A stretch of DNA of 64,000 nucleotides, from NCBI RefSeq assembly GCF_014836675.1, contig NZ_JACSQK010000001.1, forward strand, positions 89,661-153,660. The letters are read 5' to 3'. The translations under genes and the position numbers were made by a program. The DNA comes from Comamonas avium. Lineage in GTDB: Bacteria > Pseudomonadota > Gammaproteobacteria > Burkholderiales > Burkholderiaceae_C. Positions within the stretch are counted from its first letter, which is position 1. Every line of letters begins with the position of its first letter. The notes under the pieces were generated by a model, which searched no databases, had not been told where the DNA came from, and saw only the letters and a list, made by a program, of their open reading frames with translations. Of the stretch, positions 33,272-42,595 are shown piece by piece.

Positions 33272-34351
33272 ATGTCTACCGTGATCCCCGAGGTCGTTTC
33301 CATCCACGATGCCAGCTTTGCTGCCCATGTGCAGTCTTTGCTCGATCACAAGACAAAGCCTGTCGGCTCGCTGGGCATGCTGGAGCAGCTGGCGCACCGC
33401 ATCGCCTGTATCTTGGGGTCAGAGGCTCCGCAGCTTCAGGAGCCGCAGATCGTGGTGTTTGCTGCAGACCATGGTCTGGCGGCGCGTGGCATCTCGGCTT
33501 ACCCGGTGGATGTCACTTGGCAAATGGTGGAGAACTTCATGGCCGGAGGCGCTGCGGTGAGCGTGCTGGCGCGCCAGCATGGCATTGCCTTGAATGTGGT
33601 CGACTGTGGTGTAGCACGCGATTTTGCGGTGCGCGAGCAAGACCCGCATGACAAGCTGCCCAAGCCCGGTCAACCGCGTTTGTGGCGCCGCAAAGTGGCC
33701 TATGGCACACAAGACTGCAGCCAAGGCCCGGCCATGACCGAACAAGAGTGCGCGCTGGCCATTCGCAATGGCGTGGAGCTGGTCAAAAAGTTGCCCGGCA
33801 ACGCCCTGCTTCTGGGGGAAATGGGCATTGGCAATACATCGACTGCATCGCTGTTGCTGGCCAAATTGTGTGGCACTTCTGTGGCAGAGGTGACGGGCAT
33901 GGGCACCGGCTTGGATGCCGACGGTATTCAGCGCAAGGTGGCTGTTTTGCAGCAGGTGCTGGCTTTCCATCAAGACATCACCGACCCTTTGCAAATACTG
34001 GCTGCCATGGGGGGGCTGGAAGTGGCCACCATGGTGGGGGCAATCCTGCAGGCTGCCGTTGAACGCCGTGTGATTGTGGTGGATGGTTTCATCACCACAG
34101 CGGCAGTGCTGGTGGCCAGCCGATTGCAGCCCGCCGTGCTGGAGCGCTGCGTGTACGCCCACCGCTCGGGTGAGAGGGGCCACACTTTAATGCTGCTGGA
34201 GCTAAGGGCACAGCCTTTGCTGGATTGGCATTTGCGCCTTGGCGAGGGCTCGGGAGCGGCCACCGCCTGGCCTTTGCTGCCTGCTGCGTGCGCCATCTTG
34301 CGTGAGATGGCCAGCTTTGCCTCTGCTGGTGTCGCCACCAAAAGTGACTGA
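33272..34351 (+). CDS. cobT: Nicotinate mononucleotide:dimethylbenzimidazole phosphoribosyltransferase
   Basis: Makes alpha-ribazole phosphate from DMB and NaMN for the lower nucleotide loop. It has 359 residues. KPVGSLGMLEQLA, FAADHGLAARGISAYP, GEMGIGNTSTAS and the catalytic Glu325 in LRLGEGSGAA are present. ATG 33272 has GAGG upstream. It stands apart from the main cluster, behind a terminator. CobS, the usual neighbour, is not in the window. Confidence 0.94.
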   Translation: MSTVIPEVVSIHDASFAAHVQSLLDHKTKPVGSLGMLEQLAHRIACILGSEAPQLQEPQIVVFAADHGLAARGISAYPVDVTWQMVENFMAGGAAVSVLARQHGIALNVVDCGVARDFAVREQDPHDKLPKPGQPRLWRRKVAYGTQDCSQGPAMTEQECALAIRNGVELVKKLPGNALLLGEMGIGNTSTASLLLAKLCGTSVAEVTGMGTGLDADGIQRKVAVLQQVLAFHQDITDPLQILAAMGGLEVATMVGAILQAAVERRVIVVDGFITTAAVLVASRLQPAVLERCVYAHRSGERGHTLMLLELRAQPLLDWHLRLGEGSGAATAWPLLPAACAILREMASFASAGVATKSD

Positions 34352-34404
34352 CCTGCGCTGAGCGCCATGCACAGCGGCGTGCCCTGTGGCACGCCGTTGT
34401 TGTT

Positions 34405-35712
34405 TCAGTCCAGCCGGATGGTGGGTCGCAGGCGGGAGTTCATCAAATCGACCAGCCACAGCAAGCCGCCGCGCCAGAATCCGTACAGGCGCGCCTGGTG
34501 CGAGCGATACAGCCAGATATGGCTGAGCATGGCCAAGCGACCACGGATGACACCACCATTGAACAGGCCAAACTTGCCCAGTGAGCCGTAAGCGTCATAG
34601 TTAGACAGCGAGACCAAGGCCCCAAAGTCACGGTAGGCAAAGCCTTTGCCCGTATACGGGTGGGGGCTGGACAGAACCTTGGGCAGCAGCTCAATCAGAT
34701 ACCGCGCTTGCTGGTGGGCCACCTGCGCCGTAGGCGGGAGCGGGTGTGTTTCACCCGGAAGGGTGTAGCTGGCGCAATCGCCTACGGCGTAAATGTGGGG
34801 GTCCGCTGTTTGCAGGTCGTCGTTGACGATCAACTGGTTGCCACGGTTGGTGGGCAGGCCCAGTGTGGACAGAAAATCGGGAGCTTTCACGCCGGCAGCC
34901 CATACGCTCAGCCCGGCGGGCACCAGCTCCTCACCATCCAGCACCAGACTGTCTGCACGGGCGGCCTGTACGCGGCGGTTGACCAGCACTTTCACGCCCA
35001 GCGTTTCCAGGCGTTTTTGGGTGGCCACAGAAATTTCTTCAGGGAAGCTGGGCAGAATGCGTGCGCCTGCTTCGATCAGGACGATCTGGAACTTGGCCGC
35101 TTTGCCAAGTGCGCCATAGGCTTCGGCACTTTCAGACAGTTGAACCAGCTCTGCGGCCAATTCCACGCCAGTAGCTCCGGCTCCCACGATGGCCACCTGC
35201 AAGGTTTCACCGCCAGTCATGCCGCGCAGCATGCGCAGGCGGATTTCACTGTTGAAGTCATCGGCTTTGCGGCGCGAATCAATCATGAAGCAGTGCTCGA
35301 GTACGCCGGGTGTACCAAAGTCGTTGGCACCACTGCCCACTGCAATGATCAATTTGTCGTAGCTGATACGGCGTGCGGGGACGACCTGGCGCCCGTCCAT
35401 CGACACGATGGGGTCCAGAATAATTTCCTTGCTCTCGCGGTCCAAGGCCGACATGGCCCCTGGCTGATAGGCAAAGTTGGCATCTGCTGCCTGAGCAAGG
35501 TAGGTGGTTTGCTGCTGGGCCAGATCGCGCGTGCCAGCTGCAATGGTGTGCAACATGGGCTTCCAGACATGGGCAGAGTCAGCGTCGACCAATGTGACAG
35601 AGGCGATGTGCGGATCACCTAGCTTGCCGAGCGCGGAGGCAATTTCCACGCCTGCTACGCCACCGCCTACCACCAGCACCCGTGCTGCTTTCACCTGTTC
35701 TTGAGCGCCCAT
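34405..35712 (-). CDS. ndh: Type II NADH:quinone oxidoreductase
   Basis: A peripheral membrane FAD enzyme that oxidises NADH and reduces ubiquinone without pumping protons. It has 435 residues with two nucleotide-binding motifs: VVGGGVAGVEIASALG near the N terminus (FAD) and VAIVGAGATGVELAAEL in the middle (NADH). VYAVGDCAS is the late FAD contact. Start ATG 35712 (MGAQEQVKAARV) with AAGGAA upstream; an in-frame GTG at 35769 is less likely. Confidence 0.9.
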   Translation of the reverse strand: MGAQEQVKAARVLVVGGGVAGVEIASALGKLGDPHIASVTLVDADSAHVWKPMLHTIAAGTRDLAQQQTTYLAQAADANFAYQPGAMSALDRESKEIILDPIVSMDGRQVVPARRISYDKLIIAVGSGANDFGTPGVLEHCFMIDSRRKADDFNSEIRLRMLRGMTGGETLQVAIVGAGATGVELAAELVQLSESAEAYGALGKAAKFQIVLIEAGARILPSFPEEISVATQKRLETLGVKVLVNRRVQAARADSLVLDGEELVPAGLSVWAAGVKAPDFLSTLGLPTNRGNQLIVNDDLQTADPHIYAVGDCASYTLPGETHPLPPTAQVAHQQARYLIELLPKVLSSPHPYTGKGFAYRDFGALVSLSNYDAYGSLGKFGLFNGGVIRGRLAMLSHIWLYRSHQARLYGFWRGGLLWLVDLMNSRLRPTIRLD

Positions 35713-35792
35713 TCCAGATTCCTTGCCTGTTATGTCAAATGTATTGGCTTGTGCATGGCGTGTATCCACGCCAGCAGCCAGCGATTGTGATT

Positions 35793-35880
35793 CCTTTTTT
35801 GATAGCTATCAGTGCTTGTATTTACTGGTTTTGATTGAGATTTATGTCTTACATGAGACTGCTACGCAATGCATAGCTAC
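35793..35880. repeat. Degenerate palindromic intergenic repeat (copy B)
   Basis: TTTTTTGATAGCTATCAGTGCTTGT matches copy C near 39.3 kb at all but two or three positions. A partial complementary arm (GCATAGCTACAACAT) lies at about 35870-35885. It fills much of the gap between ndh and tctE. Confidence 0.55.
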
Positions 35881-35999
35881 AACATAAACACCCATGGGCC
35901 CATGCATTTGGACTTGGCACTGCAAGCTGCAATGCACGGCTTTTGACCATGCAGTGTTTCAGGGTATTGCGGTCCTGTGTGTGAGGGAATACGCCAGAT

Positions 36000-37427
36000 T
36001 CAAGTCGTACCAGCGATGGGAAGCGTGGTCATCGCCACCAATCCTTCGACAGCGCCCGCCTGCTCGCGGTTGCGCAGCTCCAGGCTGCCACCCAGCGCTT
36101 GTACGATCTCCAGGCAAATAGCCAGTCCCAGGCCAGAACCGTTGCGGCTATCGCCGGCGGAAAACGGTTGATACAGGCGTTGAATGAGTTCTTCAGACAG
36201 CCCCGGGCCTTGGTCGATGATGTGCAGACATGCTTGCCGGTTGTGGTTGGTCAAGCGCAGCGCCACCCATAAAGCGCTGCCGCTGGGCGCATGGCGGATG
36301 GCGTTGTGCAAAAGATTGCGCACCAGTTCGCGCAGCATCCATTCGTGGGCATGTACCCAGACCGGGGCATCAGCTTGCAGCTCAAAGTCGAGCATTTTCT
36401 CGGCGATCAATGGCGCCAGGTCCAGAGAAACCTCGCGCACGATGGCATCCCATGCCGTGGCTGGTGCTTCTTGCTGGCGCAATTGCTCTACTTTGGCCAG
36501 CGATAGCATCTGGTTGGCCAGATTGGTAGCTCTGTCGACTGTGGCCTCGATTTCCTTGAGTGCTTCGTCGGCGGGCAAGTCACCTCTGCGTGCGGACTGT
36601 ACCTGCACTTTGAGCACCGCCAGCGGTGTGCGCAACTGGTGGGAGGCATCGCGAACAAAGCGTTTTTGGTGCGTGAGCAGCAGTCGCAAGCGCTCCATGA
36701 CGCGGTTCATGCCGTCAATCAGAGGCTGCAGCTCACGCGGCACGGACTCTATGTACACCGGCCGTAAATCATTCGATTGACGCTGTCCTATGGCATTGCC
36801 CACTTCGCGTACAGGCCGTGTCACGCGTTGCACCACCACCAAGACGGTGCCCACGATCAGCAGCAAGAGCACGCCGTGTTGCCAGATGGTTTCTTTGAGC
36901 AGTCGCCATGCGGGGTTGCGGCGCAACTGCAAGGTTTCGGCCACTTGAATGACGGCCATTCCCCGCCCTGTGGCGCTGGCCACGGGCTGCAGCAGCACGG
37001 CGATGCGCACTGGCTGATCGCGGAAGGTGCTGTCGTAAAAATCAACCAATGCAGCAAAAGGCGGCTGCGCTGGAATCTTGCCACTCCATGTGGGCAAATC
37101 ATTAAAGCCAGAGATCAGACTGCCATCGAGATTGGAGACGCGGTAGTACATGCGCGTCTGCGTGTCTGCCTCGAAAGCCTCCAAGGCCGAGTAGGGCACC
37201 GTCGCTTGAATGTGGGCCTGGTCATCGTAACCGTCCACGGTCAGCTGCTCACTGATGGTTTTGGCCGAGGCCAGCAAGCTGCGGTCATACGCGGTATGCA
37301 GCACTTCCAGGGAGGATTGATAGTCCCACCAGATATTGAGCGCAATGCATGCGGTGACCGGTAACAAAATGCCGGTGAGCAGCTGTCTGCGCAGAGACCA
37401 CGAACGCGTGGCGTGTGGCGTGTTCAT
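36000..37427 (-). CDS. tctE: Sensor histidine kinase TctE
   Basis: The sensor of the TctDE system that controls tricarboxylate uptake. It has 475 residues: membrane helix at about 14-32, periplasmic sensor with FNDLPTW, second helix at about 175-195, HAMP-like linker, phospho-acceptor His263 in DASHQLRTPLAVL, N box NLLHNAIRHA, and G boxes DQGPGLSEE and GSGLGLAIC. ATGA overlap with tctD. Confidence 0.93.
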   Translation of the reverse strand: MNTPHATRSWSLRRQLLTGILLPVTACIALNIWWDYQSSLEVLHTAYDRSLLASAKTISEQLTVDGYDDQAHIQATVPYSALEAFEADTQTRMYYRVSNLDGSLISGFNDLPTWSGKIPAQPPFAALVDFYDSTFRDQPVRIAVLLQPVASATGRGMAVIQVAETLQLRRNPAWRLLKETIWQHGVLLLLIVGTVLVVVQRVTRPVREVGNAIGQRQSNDLRPVYIESVPRELQPLIDGMNRVMERLRLLLTHQKRFVRDASHQLRTPLAVLKVQVQSARRGDLPADEALKEIEATVDRATNLANQMLSLAKVEQLRQQEAPATAWDAIVREVSLDLAPLIAEKMLDFELQADAPVWVHAHEWMLRELVRNLLHNAIRHAPSGSALWVALRLTNHNRQACLHIIDQGPGLSEELIQRLYQPFSAGDSRNGSGLGLAICLEIVQALGGSLELRNREQAGAVEGLVAMTTLPIAGTT

Positions 37428-38119
37428 GGCGTCTGGCCGGGCTGAGACAGTTTGAGCAGGTAGCCCAGGCCGCGCAGGGTCACCAAATCAATGCCCGTTC
37501 CAGTGAGTTTTTTACGCAATCTGTACACCACCACTTCAATGGCCTCGTACTTCACATCTATTTCTCCGGGAAAGACCAGTTCGTACAGCCTTTCTTTGGC
37601 CAGTGCCTGGCCGGGGCGCACCAGCAATGCCTGCATCAACGCACGTTCCCGTGGTGTGAACTCCAGAGGTGCTCCCAGATGATAGATCGCACCGCTGGAG
37701 CGATCGAGGCGCAGGGTGCCAAAAACGGTTTCATGTGCAGAGGGGCTGGACATGTGGCTGGGTGAGCGGCGTACCAAGGCGCGAAGACGAGCCTCCAGCT
37801 CATCGAGATCAAAAGGTTTGGCCAGATAGTCGTCAGCTCCCGCATTGAGGCCCAGCACCCGGTCGCCCACTGTGCCGCGTGCGGTCAGGATCAAGACTGG
37901 GGTGATTGAGTTCTGGGCACGCATGCTTTCCAGCACTTGCAGGCCGTCTCGTCCGGGCAGGCTCAGATCCAGCACCACAGCATCGGGCTGCAGGCTTTGC
38001 CAAAGGGCGCCAGCGTGAAGCCCATCTGCGCACAGACTGACCTGCATGCCTCTGCGTGTCAGGGCGCGCTCTAAACTGGCGCGCATCGCGGCGTCGTCTT
38101 CAACCAAAAGAATATGCAT
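37424..38119 (-). CDS. tctD: Response regulator TctD
   Basis: An OmpR-family regulator of 231 residues. The receiver domain starts MHILLVEDDAAMRASLERAL with the phospho-acceptor Asp in AVVLDLSLPGRDG, and Lys in LAKPFDLDEL. The winged-helix domain ends VVYRLRKKLTGTGIDLVTLRGLGYLL. ATG 38119 gives the canonical start. It is divergent from tctCBA and likely binds the 180-base gap. Confidence 0.93.
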   Translation of the reverse strand: MHILLVEDDAAMRASLERALTRRGMQVSLCADGLHAGALWQSLQPDAVVLDLSLPGRDGLQVLESMRAQNSITPVLILTARGTVGDRVLGLNAGADDYLAKPFDLDELEARLRALVRRSPSHMSSPSAHETVFGTLRLDRSSGAIYHLGAPLEFTPRERALMQALLVRPGQALAKERLYELVFPGEIDVKYEAIEVVVYRLRKKLTGTGIDLVTLRGLGYLLKLSQPGQTP

Positions 38120-38299
38120 GGCCGGCACGTTAGCACTGTGCGCAGTGCGCAGCGCTTGTGCGGTGAACTTTCCTCGGGTTTTCCCCGTCATTGCAGGACA
38201 GCCTTTTGACAGGCGTGGCGCGCATCATGCATGCAAGCAGTGCGGGCCTGGGCTGGTGCTGCCCATCCTGACATCTCATTTATAAACAGGAGACAAGAA

Positions 38300-39265
38300 A
38301 TGCGACGCGATACCTTTTTGAAGAGCATAGCCGCCATGGCCGCAGCCGGTTTGCTGCCAGCGACCAGCTGGGCACAGCAAGCAGTGGCCATGAAGATGAT
38401 GTTGCCAGCCAATCCTGGCGGTGGCTGGGACACAACAGGCCGTGCGCTGGGCAAAGCCTTGCAAGATGCGGGCGTGGCTTCATCAGTCACTTATGACAAC
38501 AAGGGCGGTGCTGCTGGGGCGATTGGCCTGGCGCAGTTTGTCAACGGCAGCAAGAACGATCCCAACGCCTTGATGGTGATGGGCGCGGTCATGCTGGGCG
38601 GCATCATCACTGGCAAGCCCCCTGTCACGCTCAAGCAGGTGACACCATTGGCGCGTATCACCAGCGAATACAACGTGTTTGTGCTGCCCACCAATTCGCC
38701 TTTCAAGAACATGGCCGAGGTAGTGGCGCAGCTCAAGAAAGACCCCGGCAGCGTGAAGTGGGGCGGTGGTTCACGTGGATCGACCGAGCACATTGCTGCA
38801 GCCATGATTGCCAAGGCCGTGGGTGTGGACCCTGCCAAGATCAACTATGTGGCTTTCCGTGGGGGTGGAGAGGCCATCTCCGCCATCTTGGGCGGCAACG
38901 TCACCGTGGGCGGCAGTGGCCTGAGCGAGTTTGCCGAATACATTGCCACCGGCAAGATGAAGCCCATTGGCGTGACCTCTGGCCAGCGCTTGCCAAGCAT
39001 CGATGTGCCTACGCTCAAAGAGCAGGGCATTGACGTGGAAATCGGCAACTGGCGCGGCGTCTATGGTGCCCCAGGCATCAGCAAGGCACAGCGCGATGAG
39101 TTGGTGGCCAAGCTGGAAAAAGCCACCAAGAGTGCAGCATGGCAGGAAGCCCTCAAGAAAAATGACTGGACACCCGCATGGCTGGCCGGCGATGCGTTTG
39201 CAAGCTTTGTTGACAAGGAGTTTGACAGCTTGCACGACACCATGACCCGCTCCGGCATGGTTTGA
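38300..39265 (+). CDS. tctC: Tricarboxylate-binding protein TctC
   Basis: The periplasmic receptor of the TctCBA tripartite tricarboxylate transporter, 321 residues. The signal peptide ends in SWAQQ; the mature part has MLPANPGGGWDTTGRALG, the pattern of true TctC proteins, and GGSRGSTEH. CAGGAGAC precedes the ATG. Substrate is probably citrate or a related tricarboxylate. A terminator lies between it and tctB. Confidence 0.92.
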   Translation: MRRDTFLKSIAAMAAAGLLPATSWAQQAVAMKMMLPANPGGGWDTTGRALGKALQDAGVASSVTYDNKGGAAGAIGLAQFVNGSKNDPNALMVMGAVMLGGIITGKPPVTLKQVTPLARITSEYNVFVLPTNSPFKNMAEVVAQLKKDPGSVKWGGGSRGSTEHIAAAMIAKAVGVDPAKINYVAFRGGGEAISAILGGNVTVGGSGLSEFAEYIATGKMKPIGVTSGQRLPSIDVPTLKEQGIDVEIGNWRGVYGAPGISKAQRDELVAKLEKATKSAAWQEALKKNDWTPAWLAGDAFASFVDKEFDSLHDTMTRSGMV

Positions 39266-39270
39266 TGTTG

Positions 39271-39311
39271 GAAGCTTCTCGCTGCGCAGTCCGCAGTGAG
39301 AAGCTTTTTTT
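39271..39311 (+). terminator. Intra-operon terminator between tctC and tctB
   Basis: AGCTTCTCGCTGCG and CGCAGTGAGAAGCT (one G-U pair) followed by seven T. It probably lets more receptor than membrane subunit be made. Confidence 0.8.
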
Positions 39312-39356
39312 GATAGCTATCAACGCTTGTTCATCAGGCGTTTCAGCCTATTTTGA
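39303..39356. repeat. Palindromic intergenic repeat, half copy (copy C)
   Basis: TTTTTTTGATAGCTATCAACGCTTGT followed by TTTCAGCCTATTTTGATT. It shares its first half with copy B at 35.8 kb and fuses to the tctC terminator T run. Confidence 0.55.
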
Positions 39357-39374
39357 TTCATAAAGGAGCTCTGC

Positions 39375-39929
39375 ATGACTGAGAGCTTGCAACAGGCACA
39401 ACCCCCTGAAGCTGTGCCAAGCACGATTCCACCCGCCCGCTGGCAAGCCGCCGTGGGTGTTGGCGTGGTAGGGGTAGCGATTGGCATGGGCGTGGGTGCC
39501 AACATGATTCCGGGCAATGCTGGCTATGGCGGAGTGGGGCCCAGCTTCTTGCCGTGGCTGTGCGCAGTCGTTTTGGCGGTGTGTGGCCTGTGGCTGATCT
39601 GGGAAGCCATGACGGGCGGCTATCGCAAGGCCGGTGAAGCGGGCGGCAGCGACCGCGCGGACATTGGTCCCTTTGTCTGGGTCTCTGCGGGCTTGCTGCT
39701 CAATGCAGGCTTGATTGAGCACATCGGCTTTATCGTGAGCTGCACGCTGTGTTTTACCTTGGCGGTGCAAGGGCTGCGTCGTGCGCAGGGACAGGCAAAC
39801 ACCTTGAGTGGAAAAGCTTTGGCCAAGGATGCAGTGATTGGCTTGCTCATCTCCGCCCCCGTGTTCTGGGCCTTCACACAATTTCTGGCCATTAATTTGC
39901 CAGGACTGACGCAGACAGGGTGGCTGTAA
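39375..39929 (+). CDS. tctB: Tricarboxylate transporter small membrane subunit TctB
   Basis: A 184-residue protein with four membrane helices. GGVGPSFLPWLCAVVLAVCG near the first half is typical of TctB. AAGGAG precedes the ATG. The stop overlaps the tctA start (TAATG). Confidence 0.9.
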   Translation: MTESLQQAQPPEAVPSTIPPARWQAAVGVGVVGVAIGMGVGANMIPGNAGYGGVGPSFLPWLCAVVLAVCGLWLIWEAMTGGYRKAGEAGGSDRADIGPFVWVSAGLLLNAGLIEHIGFIVSCTLCFTLAVQGLRRAQGQANTLSGKALAKDAVIGLLISAPVFWAFTQFLAINLPGLTQTGWL

Positions 39930-41449
39930 TGGAACTCTTTGACGCATTAATGCAAGGCTTCGCCACTGCGGTGACGCCGATTAATTTGCTCTGGGCGCTG
40001 CTTGGCTGCGCTTTGGGAACTGCCGTTGGTGTCTTGCCAGGCATTGGCCCGGCGGTGGCCGTTGCCATGCTGCTGCCCATTACGGCCAAGGTGGAAATCA
40101 CCGCCTCCATGATTTTCTTTTCTGGCATCTACTACGGTGCCATGTACGGAGGCTCTACCACCTCCATCTTGTTGAATACGCCAGGTGAAACCGCCAGCAT
40201 GGTGACCGCCATGGAAGGCAACAAGATGGCCAAGAATGGCCGCGCCGGCGCAGCGCTGGCGACCGCGGCCATTGGCTCGTTTGTGGCGGGCACGGTAGCT
40301 ACGGTGATCGTGACGCTGTTTGCACCGGCAGTGGCTGATTTTGCCGTGCGCCTGGGGCCGCCCGAGTACTTCATGCTGATGGTGCTGGCGTTCACTACAG
40401 TGAGCGCCGTCTTGGGGCAAAGCAGCTTGCGCGGTATGACGGCATTGTTTCTGGGGCTGGCGCTGGGTTGCGTGGGGATGGACCAGATCTCTGGCGCTGC
40501 CCGCTATACCGGGGGCAAGATGGAGTTGATGGATGGCATCGACATCGTGCTGGTGGCCGTTGGCTTGTTTGCGGTGGCCGAGGTGCTGTACGCTGCGCTG
40601 TACGAAGGCAAGGTGGTTGCCTCGCAGAACAAAGTGACACGCGTGCACATGTCGCGCCGAGACTGGAAACGCTCGGTCCCAGCCTGGATACGCGGCACAG
40701 TGATTGGTACACCGTTTGGTTGCATTCCCGCAGGTGGCACTGAAATACCGACATTTTTGAGCTATGCCACCGAGAAAAAGCTGGCCAAAGGCGAAGACAA
40801 AGCAGAGTTTGGAACCAAGGGTGCGATTGAAGGTGTTGCAGGCCCAGAGGCGGCGAACAACGCGACGGTGACTGCTGCCTTGATTCCGCTGCTGACCTTG
40901 GGGATCCCCACCAGCAATACCACGGCGGTGCTGCTGGGCGCATTCCAAAATTACGGCATCAACCCCGGGCCTCAGCTGTTTACCAGTGCAGGCGCTTTGG
41001 TGTGGGCGTTGATTGCATCGCTGTACATCGGCAACCTGATGCTGCTGGTGCTCAATTTGCCCATGGTGGGCATCTGGGTGAAGTTGCTGAAGATTCCGCG
41101 TCCTCAGCTGTACGCGGGCATCTTGATTTTTGCCACCGTGGGAGCCTACGGTATGCGTCAGAGCACATTTGACCTGTTCTTGCTTTACGGCATCGGTCTG
41201 CTGGGTGTACTGATGCGTCGATTTGACTTTCCTACCGCTCCCGTGGTGGTTGGCATGATTCTGGGCCCCTTGGCAGAGGCGCAAATGCGCAATGCGGTGG
41301 CAATTGGAGAAGGCAGCTTTGCCATCTTCTTGCAGCGCCCCATGTCGCTGACGCTGGTCATTATTGTGTTGCTGGTGCTGGTTGTACCGCGTGTGCTGCA
41401 GCATTGGGCCACAAAGCGGGCGGCCAATAATGTGCCGCTTGCCACGTAG
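39929..41449 (+). CDS. tctA: Tricarboxylate transporter large membrane subunit TctA
   Basis: The transport channel of the TctCBA system, 506 residues with about 12 helices. The TctA motifs [17 protein letters not shown] and [15 protein letters not shown] are present, and the second internal repeat shows [15 protein letters not shown]. It uses an ion gradient; it is not an ABC system. ATG 39929 overlaps the tctB stop. A terminator follows. Confidence 0.95.
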   Translation: MELFDALMQGFATAVTPINLLWALLGCALGTAVGVLPGIGPAVAVAMLLPITAKVEITASMIFFSGIYYGAMYGGSTTSILLNTPGETASMVTAMEGNKMAKNGRAGAALATAAIGSFVAGTVATVIVTLFAPAVADFAVRLGPPEYFMLMVLAFTTVSAVLGQSSLRGMTALFLGLALGCVGMDQISGAARYTGGKMELMDGIDIVLVAVGLFAVAEVLYAALYEGKVVASQNKVTRVHMSRRDWKRSVPAWIRGTVIGTPFGCIPAGGTEIPTFLSYATEKKLAKGEDKAEFGTKGAIEGVAGPEAANNATVTAALIPLLTLGIPTSNTTAVLLGAFQNYGINPGPQLFTSAGALVWALIASLYIGNLMLLVLNLPMVGIWVKLLKIPRPQLYAGILIFATVGAYGMRQSTFDLFLLYGIGLLGVLMRRFDFPTAPVVVGMILGPLAEAQMRNAVAIGEGSFAIFLQRPMSLTLVIIVLLVLVVPRVLQHWATKRAANNVPLAT

Positions 41450-41473
41450 CACGTACTAGAGCAATGCTTTGTC

Positions 41474-41507
41474 AAAAAACAGCCCTGCAAGACAGGGCTG
41501 TTTTTTT
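41474..41507 (+). terminator. Terminator of the tctCBA operon
   Basis: AAAAAACAGCCCTG and CAGGGCTGTTTTTTT with a five-base loop. Confidence 0.88.
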
Positions 41508-41626
41508 ATGCAGATCCGCTCTGCTTGGGTTGTCTGCGGGCAATGGGCATGCAGCCCATCGTGATCAGCCAGTCGTAGGCAGTCATCAATTATGTTGATG
41601 AAGCCTTGGGCGACATTCGTGGGCAT

Positions 41627-42277
41627 TTATTTGCTGGACTTTGGCGCTTCACTTTTGGGCTGAAAGTCGCAGTATGGGGTGACCAGACATTCCCAGCATC
41701 TTGGCTTGCGCGCTTGGCAGACATAGCGGCCCAGCAAAATCAGCCAATGGTGGGAGTCCACGGCGAACTCAGCGGGGACACGTTTGAGCAGCTGTTTTTC
41801 AACCTCTAAGGGCGTCTTTCCCGGTGCTAAACCTGTGCGGTTGCTTACGCGAAAAATGTGCGTGTCCACCGCCATGGTGGGCTGGCCAAAAGCAACATTG
41901 AGCACGACGTTGGCCGTTTTGCGGCCTACACCAGGCAAAGCTTCCAGCTCTTGGCGCGTATGGGGCACCTTGCTGTCATGGCGTTGCACCAAAATACGGC
42001 AGGTTTCCATCAAGTGCTTGGCTTTGCTGCGGTACAGGCCAATGGTCTTGATGTAGCTCTCCAGACCTTCGATGCCCAAATCCAAAATGGCCTGCGGCGT
42101 GTTGGCGACGGGGAAAAGTTTTCGCGTCGCTTTGTTAACACCAACATCAGTGGCCTGAGCAGACAGCAACACAGCCGTCAGGAGCTCAAAGTCCGAGGTG
42201 TATTCCAGTTCAGTTTTGGGGTGCGGGTTCGCTTCGCGCAAGGTGGCGAAAAATGGCGCAATGTCAGTTTTTTTCAT
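41627..42277 (-). CDS. nth: Endonuclease III
   Basis: A DNA glycosylase/AP-lyase removing oxidised pyrimidines. It has 216 residues from ATG 42277. The helix-hairpin-helix LPGVGRKTANVV carries the catalytic Lys; the Asp follows in VDTHIFR. A C-terminal [4Fe-4S] site C-x6-C-x2-C-x5-C is seen in CQARKPRCWECLVTPYC. The frame stays open upstream to GTG 42439, which has a perfect AGGAGG seven bases before it; the conventional start has no good ribosome site. Confidence 0.95.
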   Translation of the reverse strand: MKKTDIAPFFATLREANPHPKTELEYTSDFELLTAVLLSAQATDVGVNKATRKLFPVANTPQAILDLGIEGLESYIKTIGLYRSKAKHLMETCRILVQRHDSKVPHTRQELEALPGVGRKTANVVLNVAFGQPTMAVDTHIFRVSNRTGLAPGKTPLEVEKQLLKRVPAEFAVDSHHWLILLGRYVCQARKPRCWECLVTPYCDFQPKSEAPKSSK

Positions 42278-42595
42278 GGTCAGCAAAAGGGTGCAGCTGC
42301 ATTCTCTACGAAGACACGCGCTTGCAAACTGCGGCGTCAGGCTGCGGTGACAACGGCCAGGGCTTTGCAGGCCGGGCTCAGGCGTAGACAGCGTTTCCCT
42401 TTGCCTCAAGCTCGCGCACCGCGGGCACCACATTCGCACGCTTTTACCTCCTGCGCCAGCTCTGCCGTGTGGGCGTTTAGGCTGCTTTCACCTTGATGGC
42501 CGTAGCGTTTGCTTGCGATACGGCGCATGCTGCCTGCGGTTTCGTTTCGATTTTGAACCGCAGGCCCTGGGTGGGCGGGGTGGTGCTGCCTGCTC
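42278..42595. other. Gap between nth and the TpsB gene
   Basis: No intact independent gene. The minus strand holds an AGGAGG site (42452-42447) before GTG 42439, in frame with nth. Two stretches read like protein C-termini on the minus strand: one ending ANATAIKVKAA before a stop, the other PAVRELEAKGNAVYA before a stop. They are in different frames and I cannot assign them; gene debris is possible. Confidence 0.45.

Noticed and set aside
39947-41452. A 501-codon open frame on the minus strand across tctA.
   Set aside because: It mirrors tctA; composition (His, Gln, Arg rich) is that of a shadow frame.
42278-42595. Remnant of rnfB (rsxB), which often neighbours nth.
   Set aside because: I looked for ferredoxin-type Cys clusters and the RnfB end on the minus strand and found none.
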